Below, piece by piece: positions 9,063-16,693 of a DNA stretch of 64,000 nucleotides (its first letter is position 1; each line of letters opens with the position of its first letter). The notes under the pieces were generated by a model. That model saw only the letters and a list, made by a program, of their open reading frames with translations, had not been told where the DNA came from and made no database searches. The stretch spans positions 42,158 through 106,157 of the forward strand of contig NZ_JBAMMY010000155.1 in assembly GCF_051233685.1 (NCBI RefSeq). The letters are read 5' to 3'. The DNA comes from RPRI01 sp051233685 (GTDB lineage Bacteria; Desulfobacterota; Desulfobacteria; Desulfobacterales; RPRI01). A program made the translations under genes and the position numbers.

Positions 9063-9279
9063 ATTTAGCACAGATTTTAAAAATATAACTTGTGTTGAGC
9101 CTGTCGTCCTCCTTCGTTTTGAACTACCGAGGATTCCCCGGTGGTTGCCGGGACAATTCACCCTCTTTATTTATATATCAGAAGATAATGCGCTTTTTTC
9201 AATAAACATAAAACTTAAAGTGTTTCCTGTTGTGTATTCATGTGTTATTTCAGCAGAAGCTATGATGGCAAAAAATATT

Positions 9280-10731
9280 TTATTTATTTTTGGTCTTTGT
9301 CTTTTTTATTAATTTATATTTTTGCAACCGGCTTTTCGGTTTATCCGGTATCGTAAACGACAAGACACCTTCATTAATAAGCTCAATCAGGATTTTTTTA
9401 AGCTGTCCGGAAATCTGTTTCTGGCCTAATTGGTTTGAAATTTCTGATTTTGATAGTATATCATTTGAAAGTAAATGAATTATCCTGTCACGCAATGACT
9501 CGGGCTGCGACTCGGGCTGTGACTCGGGCTGTGACTCGGGTTTTCTTGCAACTTTGTCAACTAATGGTTTGAATATCAGCGCAACAGAACCCGAACTCAT
9601 ATTCCATTCCGGAAGTGGGTTCCCGTTTTCTTTACACCATTCGATAATATTTAATGTGCCTGTTCCCCACTTTTCAATAATACCAGCCCGGTAAAAAACG
9701 TTTGCGATAATGGGATTCCATGGCCTGGATTCATGAGGATGAAATAATGCTTTCGGAGTAATGCCGAAATGAAGGGCACCAGGGTTAATGATTTCCATCC
9801 GGTCATCATAAATAGCAACAGATGTCGATGCACCGGGCACCGCATAATCCCGATGGCAAAATGCATTTGCCAATGCTTCCCGAAAAGCACGGGGGTGGTA
9901 GAGTGGACGGTCTTGACGTTTAAATTTGTCAGGGAATACTTTTCCTGCAATCGGGATATGATCTTTAAAAAATGATTCCGCTTTTTGAAGAAGACTGAAA
10001 GCATTCCCCCAATATTGCCGGTTATCGGCAAAATCAGAAAGACGATCAGTGCCCCGAAATCTTGCCAATTGGATTAAACACTGTGGATAGAGTGATTCCA
10101 GTCTGCGACTCTTTCCAAAAAGAACAACCGCAGCATTTGTAAGCATGCCATCAATAATAAGTCCAAGTCCTGTAAGAATTGATTTTGTATCGGTCTTTCT
10201 TGGCCGCTCCATCCGGCCGGCATCAATTGTATTTGTCAATGTCAGTTGGATTTCATCCTGATCAAGATCTTTAATTGTAACCCCTTTTGCTGACGGCTCG
10301 TTTTCCCATCGACGGGTTGCATGCAACCGTTCAATTAACCTGCGTTCATATTCGGCTTTTGGCATTATGCTTGTTGTAGGGCCATTGCGGATATAGGAGC
10401 GCCCATCATAAGTATAAAGTCCGCCACCACCGGGGACTCTCAACATGATCGCTGCCTTTCCGTTTTCCAGCGTAACTGTTTCAATATCAGGAAATGCTGG
10501 CGGATCAAGACGGTTAAGTTCTGCTGAGATATCGGCCATCGTTTTGGCGGTAGCATCCTGGCCGATAAGTTCGCCTTTGTCGGATACACCAAAAAAGACA
10601 AAACCCCCAAAACCATTTAACATCCCGCAAACTGTTTTCATGGCCTGTGTGCGCTGTCCGGTTGTGGATTTGAATTCAATCCGGTCGGATTCCCCGGATG
10701 CTACCAGTTTTTTTAATTCTTTTAGATTCAT
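9280..10731 (-). CDS. AlbA_2 (Schlafen-like) ATP-binding transcriptional regulator-type protein
   Basis: The protein begins with an AlbA_2/divergent AAA-4 domain (ESDRIEFKSTTGQR, then VCGMLNGFGGFVFFGVSDKGELIGQ) and continues with the GHKL-type ATP-binding domain (REALANAFCHRDY, VAIYDDRMEIINPG, NPIIANVFYRAGIIEKWGTG). The C-terminus holds four PESQ-like repeats and a winged-helix-type segment. Such proteins are common in mobile and defence islands and were formerly annotated as RecG-like; biochemical roles are mostly undetermined. It has a GGAAG ribosome site and 484 codons, normal for the family. It sits downstream of RhuM and winged-helix scraps and of the restriction operon. Confidence 0.82.
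   Translation of the reverse strand: MNLKELKKLVASGESDRIEFKSTTGQRTQAMKTVCGMLNGFGGFVFFGVSDKGELIGQDATAKTMADISAELNRLDPPAFPDIETVTLENGKAAIMLRVPGGGGLYTYDGRSYIRNGPTTSIMPKAEYERRLIERLHATRRWENEPSAKGVTIKDLDQDEIQLTLTNTIDAGRMERPRKTDTKSILTGLGLIIDGMLTNAAVVLFGKSRRLESLYPQCLIQLARFRGTDRLSDFADNRQYWGNAFSLLQKAESFFKDHIPIAGKVFPDKFKRQDRPLYHPRAFREALANAFCHRDYAVPGASTSVAIYDDRMEIINPGALHFGITPKALFHPHESRPWNPIIANVFYRAGIIEKWGTGTLNIIEWCKENGNPLPEWNMSSGSVALIFKPLVDKVARKPESQPESQPESQPESLRDRIIHLLSNDILSKSEISNQLGQKQISGQLKKILIELINEGVLSFTIPDKPKSRLQKYKLIKKTKTKNK
9497..9540 (-). repeat. 12-bp coding tandem repeat (PESQ)n inside the AlbA_2 gene
   Basis: The unit GACTCGGGCTGT is repeated about 3.7 times with one substitution (GACTCGGGCTGC in one unit). 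It encodes the residue repeat PESQ between the ATP-binding domain and the C-terminal winged helix. A 12-base unit preserves frame, so copy changes would alter linker length without breaking the protein. Confidence 0.85.
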
Positions 10732-10782
10732 AATCCGCTTCCATTATTTCCAGTAATCACTTTTGCTTCAAAAGTTAAGATG

Positions 10783-10893
10783 CTAAATTTGCCATACAGT
10801 CTCATCCTGCATGCGTGTTTCAATGCGGATGCAGCCGTCTTCTGTTTGATAGAAGAAGAATGCGGTTTTTACAGGCAGGTTTAGCTTGGTCAT
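10783..10893 (-). pseudogene. N-terminal fragment of a RhuM-family virulence/DNA-binding protein
   Basis: Thirty-six codons starting at ATG 10893 read through AFFFYQTEDGCIRIETRMQ and DETVW, the family's conserved opening (normally YQTEDG, RIE.R, DETVWLTQ), then stop after VWQI. Full RhuM proteins exceed 300 residues. The ATG overlaps the stop of the preceding winged-helix frame (ATGA), so both may once have formed an operon. It is a broken remnant typical of old defence or pathogenicity islands. Confidence 0.65.
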
Positions 10894-11144
10894 TTGATAC
10901 TACCTCTTACTCTCCAATGTCCTCCTTTGGCTGACCCTATCCGTTCAACATAACCCTGGGATTTCAGTATCTGAATGTTTTTGTCTGTTGCGGTCCTGCT
11001 GATGCTCAGCGCTGTTGAGAGTTCACTGACGGTCACCGCAGGATTTGACATCATCAGCCGCAGGATCATGCTGCGATTTTTGCCCAACTTTTCATCCAAC
11101 TTTTCATCCAACCCGATTTCTGTATCCGGCTTTGCAGGTTTCAT
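10890..11144 (-). pseudogene. winged-helix C-terminal fragment of an AlbA_2-type or Fic-type protein
   Basis: An 84-residue frame: EKLDEKLGKNRSMILRLM, then SELSTALSISRTATDKNIQ and SQGYVERIGSAKGGHWRV. This is a winged-helix module with the typical GHW end found at the C-termini of AlbA_2 ATP-binding proteins. Standing alone without the ATPase it is most likely the tail of a deleted gene, although a free small regulator cannot be excluded. Its stop overlaps the RhuM-fragment start. Confidence 0.55.
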
Positions 11145-11305
11145 TGGTTTATTTATTTAAGGGGAACCCATTCCGTGCTCCCCGTCTTTAACCTATCCAA
11201 TACCTAAGTTAAATATAACGGCTTATCTTTAACTTATGAAGACGCCAAGGTAACGTCCAAAGGCATACGCCACTTTCCGATTAGGAAATAAGACTTACCG
11301 ATTAC

Positions 11306-11473
11306 TTACCGATTGCCGCCACTGTAAATATATCGCGCACTCCGACCTTGTCCGATTTGCTCTGCAAACCCAGCTTCCACCAATATACGCAGATCTTTTG
11401 TCGCTGTTACTTTTGAAATCGAAGCGCTCCCGGCAACCCAAGTTGAAGCGATTATTATTTGCCCTGTCTGCAA
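11306..11473 (-). pseudogene. winged-helix C-terminal remnant of a Fic-type gene
   Basis: Directly after the stop codon of the YgjP-like gene the same frame continues for 56 codons as TGQIIIASTWVAGSASISK, TATKDLRILVEAGFAEQ and GQGRSARYIY. This pattern is the usual C-terminal winged helix of Fic/DUF4172-type proteins. There is no start codon or Fic core, so it is a scrap. Bases 11145-11305 hold no recognisable gene. Confidence 0.5.
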
Positions 11474-12181
11474 TTATAAATCCAACCCGGCCCCATGTTT
11501 TTTCAACCACATCTTCCGTTCCCGATAATCAGGCATAACCTTATCCACTTCATTCCAAAAGGCATCAGTATGGTTTCTATGGTGCATGTGGCATAATTCA
11601 TGTACTACCATGTAATCGATTATCTTTGCCGGCGCCATCATGCACTTCCAGTGAAACTGCAACGTATTATTTCCGGTACAGCTTGCCCAACGATAGCCCA
11701 AATCTTTAACCCTTAACCCGGTTGGCTTCACTCCTGTTTTGGGAGCAAAATAGTCGATCCGCTCGCGCAAACGATTTTCGGCTTTTGAGCAATAAAACGT
11801 TTCAAAAGCTCTTTTGGCGGCAGATTCCCCACCTTGTTCAATCAAGGAGCGTTTTAAGCAGAATCGGCCTTCTTTTAATTTTAAATCAGCATCTTGTTCA
11901 TTAACCAACAACAAGCGGTAGCTACAACCCAAATAGAGAAAGGATTCACCGTTCACCCACTCGCGAATCACGGCCGTTGCATTCAAATCTCGCCATTGCG
12001 CCAGATTTTTGTATATCCACATGCGTTTGCTTTCAACGACAGCATCCACCTGTTCAGGGCTGAAACCTTTAGGCGGATGTACGGTCACAATTCCATCGCG
12101 TTCGATCACAATATCCGTAGTTTTACGTTCTGTACCGGGCAACAAATGATAATCAATATCTCTTACTCGCCGTGCATTCAT
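11474..12181 (-). CDS. YgjP-like (DUF45/M48-type) zinc metallopeptidase linked to type I restriction
   Basis: A 235-residue protein of the YgjP/WLM family. The zinc-binding motif is VHELCHMHHRNHTDAFW (HExxH plus a downstream His), preceded by the family's DLGYRWASCTGNNTLQFHW. The start codon overlaps the hsdR stop by four bases (ATGA), making it the last gene of the hsdM-hsdS-hsdR operon. YgjP-like genes are frequent companions of type I restriction systems; their role is not established, though proteolytic control of restriction is a reasonable guess. No truncation is visible. Confidence 0.85.
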   Translation of the reverse strand: MNARRVRDIDYHLLPGTERKTTDIVIERDGIVTVHPPKGFSPEQVDAVVESKRMWIYKNLAQWRDLNATAVIREWVNGESFLYLGCSYRLLLVNEQDADLKLKEGRFCLKRSLIEQGGESAAKRAFETFYCSKAENRLRERIDYFAPKTGVKPTGLRVKDLGYRWASCTGNNTLQFHWKCMMAPAKIIDYMVVHELCHMHHRNHTDAFWNEVDKVMPDYRERKMWLKKHGAGLDL

Positions 12182-15100
12182 TTGTCCCCACCTTTTAGCA
12201 AATCATCATGCCGATTTTTAGCCAGTTTCATAATTTCTATTGCTACCCGTTCCCGGTTTTGTTTGAGTTCTTTAATATCAGTCAGCATCAAGGCAGTTTT
12301 TATTTCGCTGCGGGTTTTCTTTTGTTTATCAGAGTTTGTCCAGAAATCAATGCTGCCTATACTATCCTGTAAGGTGTCAACAATCGACTCCATTAAAACC
12401 TTCATTTTATCTTTGGCATCACCGGGTACTTTACCATCGGCAAATGCTTCGTTGGCAATATGTTCGAAAAAAGTCGTTGCTTCTCTGGTCATGCCGTGTT
12501 CACCGGTTTTACGTCCTTCTATGGCTTCGGTCCTTAGCTTTTCAAGTTCTTCGGCTAACACATCCCAATGACCCTGGTATTGTTCTATTAGATTTTCAAC
12601 TTTCTCGGAAAGTTTTTTATAGAAAGCCGGGTCTTCATCATGATGCACTGTGCAATGTTTGCGAATGGCATGTTCCATCTCACTTGCTTTGGCTTCAGGA
12701 TTACCCCCGGCATGTTTTATCAGTTTTTCGATAAAATCATCTGCTAACAGTTCTATCGGCGGAACCATAGGATTAATTCCAAGGCTGATCAAATGGGCAT
12801 TGATTAATTCTTTTACCTTTTCTCCGGCATCACCCAGATTCAAACTGGTATCTTTATACCGTTCTTTGGCAACACGTAAAATATACCCGAAGCGTTTTGC
12901 AGGGACGCGGTAAGGATTAGCCGCCTGATGAGGCAGAACAATATCCATACTCATCAAAAATTTTTTCAGATAAACATCAAAATCGGCGCGGATTTTTTCA
13001 TCCTTTAATAAGTTGACAGCAGCATGCACCACTGCCGCATCGGTTTCCATATCCGGCAAACTGCCCTGCACAAATGCATCCACGTCCTTCACTTTGTTAT
13101 CAGCAAACAATTGAAGCAGCCGTTGATACCGTTCTTCCAATACGGGCATCTCAGAGGTGATACTTTTTAAACCTTCTGCCAGTTCTTCCTGTTCATCTGT
13201 TGCAGCGTAGAGTGTTAAGGCTTCTGTGAGATGGTTTGACAGTCCGATATAATCCACTATATATCCGCGTTTCTTGCCTCTCAGCACACGATTGGTCCGG
13301 GCTATTGCCTGCAATAGAGCATGCTCTTGTATCTTTTTGTCGATATACATTACTTGCTCAATAGGCGCATCAAAACCGGTCAGCAGCATATCACAGACAA
13401 TCAAAAATGCGATCCCTGTGTATTCCTTGTCCGGATCATCCATATCAAATGGTTTACAGAAGTTATTAACTGCATTCCATGCTTTGGCTTGTCTGCGTAA
13501 GGTGGTAATATAAGCTGCCTCATTGGTCCCATCACTGGATACAACGACCACCGCTTTTAAAAAATTGAGCCTCTTAATCAGATTTAAATCCGGCAGCGGT
13601 TCCGCCTTGGCTTTTTCCAAACGATCAAGCAATGCATCCTCTATTGCTGTTTTGTACCTGAAGGCTGCCAATTTGGAATGGCAGACGACCTGCGCTTTAA
13701 AGCCATTGGGCAATATATTCGAGATATAATGATCAACCATATCTTTGGCAATGGCGTTTATACGTTTTTCGGCTTCCAGAATATCACCGGTTGCCCCGTA
13801 TTTCTTTTTGATAGCCAGCAATTCATCTTCGCTGCGGTCTTTGAACAAATCTTCAAATCTGATTTCAAAGCCATGTTTATCGGTTAAAGCTGTATCTGCG
13901 GTTTTTCCTTCATAGAGGATTTGCAATGTAGCGCCGTCGTTTACTGCATCCATCAATCTATAGGTATCAATATATTGCCCGAATCGTTTGTGAGTTTTCT
14001 TTTCTCCGTGGCGTTCTGTTATCAGCGGAGTACCGGTAAATGCTATTCGCGCGGCATTGGGGAAGGCTTCAAAGATATTATCACCTAAGTCGGAACTCTG
14101 GGTTCGGTGCGCTTCATCTATCATTAAAATAATTCGTTCAGAATCATTAACCACGCCAAAGGTTTTTCCCGAAGGCATGGCCTGATATGTGCCCAAAGCC
14201 TCTGCTACCTTTAAGCTCAGGCTTTCTTCACGCTGGAGAAATTTATGCACCATCACCATGTTAATATCGGAGGTGTCCGTGCTAAGATCAGTGCGCAGGT
14301 CGCTTGCACTTTGTATGATATTTACCCGGCCCCCGATCAGGGTTGCAGTTCTGCCAAGCTGTTCTTCAAGATCAATACGGTCATTAATCAGGACGATCTT
14401 AAAATCGTTTAAGTCTTTGGACACACGAATCATGCGCGCCACAAACACCATAGTCAAAGACTTGCCCGATCCCTGGGTATGCCAGATCACACCGCTGCGC
14501 TGGACAACGGTTTTACCATTACGCAACTGCTCGCAAATTTTACATGCCGCCCTGAATTGCTGATAACGGCACACCACCTTAATACGCGGCCCGCTGTCCG
14601 TATCCATGAATACCGACGAGGTCCGTAAAATATGCAGCAGGTTCTGCTTGTTCAGCATACCGGCAATGAGTTGCTGCTGCTGATTCATGCCTGTGGCAGT
14701 AGAATCATTATTGGGCCACTGGGTTTTCCAGGGAAAGAAGTGTTCCTCTCCGGAAGTAATAGTGCCGAAATCCGCTTCCAGACCGCTGGAGCGAACCACC
14801 AACAAGACTGTGTGGAATAAACGCGGTTCGCCCTCTTTCAAACCCTGTTGCAAAGTGGCATTGCGTTTATTCATATAGCGCTGCAATTGCTCAAACGCCT
14901 CATTCATGGGATTTGCACAGGTCGGCCCGCCTTTTTTACACTCCACCACTGCCAATGGAATACCGTTCACAAACAATACAATATCGGGAATGATGAATTG
15001 CTTCACACATCCGGGCGTATCAATACGAAACTGGTTAATGGCATGGAACCGGTTATTTCCAGGATTCTCAAAATCAATGAGCTTTGCCACCGGGTCCTGT

Positions 15101-15432
15101 TCACCCGTAATCTCATTTACATCCACCTGGGTTTTGAAGATCAGCTTTTGAATTGCTTCATTGGCTTCAAGAAGTGTACGGTTGGGCTGGCGCAGGATCT
15201 GATCCTGCAAATCGTTTAATTGTTTATCGGTCAGCCAGCTTTTACCCTCTGCTGTTCTATTGATATCAGCAACTGCTTTAGCAAATACACCAGGCAAGAG
15301 CCACCGGCGAAAGGATAGCCGTATGCTTTTACCGGGATCTTGCGGAATTTCCGGCCCCTGATCAATTGCTGTCCAGCCCAGCGACTGAAGTTGCTCCAGA
15401 AAAGGCTTTTCAACTTCGGTGTATTCAGACAT
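12178..15432 (-). CDS. hsdR: type I restriction endonuclease, R subunit
   Basis: HsdR is the motor and nuclease of a type I restriction complex. The N-terminal nuclease domain shows the PD-(D/E)xK-type site as IIPDIVLFVNG and VVECKKG. The superfamily 2 motor follows: Walker A in WHTQGSGKSLTMVFVAR, DEAH-type box in ILMIDEAHRTQ, and IAFTGTPL as motif III. The second RecA fold contains VCDMLLTGFDAP and QAIARTNRVLRGKKRGYIVDY. At 1084 residues it is complete. It overlaps hsdS by 8 bases and the peptidase gene by 4, so translation is coupled. No frameshift is seen, so the system could be active. Confidence 0.95.
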   Translation of the reverse strand: MSEYTEVEKPFLEQLQSLGWTAIDQGPEIPQDPGKSIRLSFRRWLLPGVFAKAVADINRTAEGKSWLTDKQLNDLQDQILRQPNRTLLEANEAIQKLIFKTQVDVNEITGEQDPVAKLIDFENPGNNRFHAINQFRIDTPGCVKQFIIPDIVLFVNGIPLAVVECKKGGPTCANPMNEAFEQLQRYMNKRNATLQQGLKEGEPRLFHTVLLVVRSSGLEADFGTITSGEEHFFPWKTQWPNNDSTATGMNQQQQLIAGMLNKQNLLHILRTSSVFMDTDSGPRIKVVCRYQQFRAACKICEQLRNGKTVVQRSGVIWHTQGSGKSLTMVFVARMIRVSKDLNDFKIVLINDRIDLEEQLGRTATLIGGRVNIIQSASDLRTDLSTDTSDINMVMVHKFLQREESLSLKVAEALGTYQAMPSGKTFGVVNDSERIILMIDEAHRTQSSDLGDNIFEAFPNAARIAFTGTPLITERHGEKKTHKRFGQYIDTYRLMDAVNDGATLQILYEGKTADTALTDKHGFEIRFEDLFKDRSEDELLAIKKKYGATGDILEAEKRINAIAKDMVDHYISNILPNGFKAQVVCHSKLAAFRYKTAIEDALLDRLEKAKAEPLPDLNLIKRLNFLKAVVVVSSDGTNEAAYITTLRRQAKAWNAVNNFCKPFDMDDPDKEYTGIAFLIVCDMLLTGFDAPIEQVMYIDKKIQEHALLQAIARTNRVLRGKKRGYIVDYIGLSNHLTEALTLYAATDEQEELAEGLKSITSEMPVLEERYQRLLQLFADNKVKDVDAFVQGSLPDMETDAAVVHAAVNLLKDEKIRADFDVYLKKFLMSMDIVLPHQAANPYRVPAKRFGYILRVAKERYKDTSLNLGDAGEKVKELINAHLISLGINPMVPPIELLADDFIEKLIKHAGGNPEAKASEMEHAIRKHCTVHHDEDPAFYKKLSEKVENLIEQYQGHWDVLAEELEKLRTEAIEGRKTGEHGMTREATTFFEHIANEAFADGKVPGDAKDKMKVLMESIVDTLQDSIGSIDFWTNSDKQKKTRSEIKTALMLTDIKELKQNRERVAIEIMKLAKNRHDDLLKGGDK

Positions 15433-16693
15433 GGGTGGTTTCCTCCTGGTCGATGGTGACCTGGACTTTACCGGTTAAGAGGTCGTTCATGAGGCCGGAT
15501 TTTTGTTTTTTGAGTTTTATCCGAAAATTGTTTTCAATATTAATTTTCTCGAATATTTGAGATAAAATATTTGAAATGCTTGCAAGTTCCCCTTCATTTT
15601 TTGGAAGAGGCATCTCCAGATTTGAACACATTTCTAACGTAAGATTAACTTGGCCCGAAGTCCGCTTTGAGCGTAAGTAAAACCATTTTTGTGCGAAATC
15701 GGATAGTAAGTAATATAAAAGATAAAGTCTATATCTTTGATGTAAAACTCTATAAATCGATACAGCCTGATTGGTATTCCATTCTTCATACTCATCAGTG
15801 ATGAGACTAACTTTTCCTAAAGGTGGGCCTACAATATTCATTAAAATATCACCAGGAAATACTTTCGAGCGAGCTAACTCAGAATTATGAATAATGTTAC
15901 TAACAAACAAAGAATCCATGTCAAATCGAAGTGAGCCATTAAAGCTTAGATTTTCAACACGAATGTATGGGATAGATTTTATTCTATTGGCATTATTAAT
16001 AAATGTTGATGGCGTCGTACCTTTTGTAATTGGATGGCATATATCTGACGCTCTTACTATATCCCACTCCTTCGGAATCCAGCCAATGGGGGTTTCTTTG
16101 TAAAGCTCCGGGGCTTGTTCTCTGAGTGGGCGGAGTTTGCCATCGGCGGTGACGCCGCGGGTAAACAAGTCGTGCATTAAACCCGCTTTGATTTGCTGGT
16201 ATTTGTAGATCAGGGCTTCGGTTTTTTCGATGGCTTGGTCGACAGTTTCTAAAATTAATGCGACCTTTTTTTGATATTTATTTTCTTTAGGATATTTTAG
16301 TTTGAGTATTTTCATCAGGTCTTTTGGCACATGAGGCACTCCAGTACCAGTTCTTCGATTTTGAATCCACTCGAAACTTTGCAACAAATAGTAGTAGAGC
16401 AAGCTGCTTATAATTTTATTATTAGGTGAAAGTTTTGTAACCGTTGACGACACAACTCCCGTTAAATTATGACCTACAAGCCCACTTCGTTCCCCATCCC
16501 AAAGCATCAATACATCATCTTTATTTGCTTTGACTGAAAAACGTGTTGATGCATAGCCGTCATGTCCACCAACCAAGGAAGCAGCACCTAAATATCGTTC
16601 ATAGCCTGATCGCTGAATTTCGCTTGTTTCAACCTTTTTGCCCTTTTGAAAGTCAAGCAAATTATGTAATTGATCTATTACCCATTCACTCAT
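15425..16693 (-). CDS. hsdS: type I restriction specificity subunit S
   Basis: HsdS sets the recognition sequence of the restriction-methylation complex. It shows two target-recognition domains with the conserved spacer helices between: SLLYYYLLQSFEWIQNRRTGTG in halves near residues 95-120, then LILETVDQAIEKTEALIYKYQQIKAGLMHDLFTRG (central conserved region) and LKKQKSGLMNDLLTGKVQV at the end (second conserved region). The opening of the second domain, IGWIPKEWDIVRASDI, is also typical. It has 422 residues, normal size, and overlaps hsdM and hsdR by 8 bases each. Recognition sequence cannot be read from the protein alone. Confidence 0.93.
   Translation of the reverse strand: MSEWVIDQLHNLLDFQKGKKVETSEIQRSGYERYLGAASLVGGHDGYASTRFSVKANKDDVLMLWDGERSGLVGHNLTGVVSSTVTKLSPNNKIISSLLYYYLLQSFEWIQNRRTGTGVPHVPKDLMKILKLKYPKENKYQKKVALILETVDQAIEKTEALIYKYQQIKAGLMHDLFTRGVTADGKLRPLREQAPELYKETPIGWIPKEWDIVRASDICHPITKGTTPSTFINNANRIKSIPYIRVENLSFNGSLRFDMDSLFVSNIIHNSELARSKVFPGDILMNIVGPPLGKVSLITDEYEEWNTNQAVSIYRVLHQRYRLYLLYYLLSDFAQKWFYLRSKRTSGQVNLTLEMCSNLEMPLPKNEGELASISNILSQIFEKINIENNFRIKLKKQKSGLMNDLLTGKVQVTIDQEETTHV

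Noticed and set aside
9025..9312. 95-codon plus-strand frame in the gap near 9.1 kb.
   Set aside because: No recognisable domain, overlaps the end of the AlbA_2 gene and an inverted-repeat element, and lacks a ribosome site.
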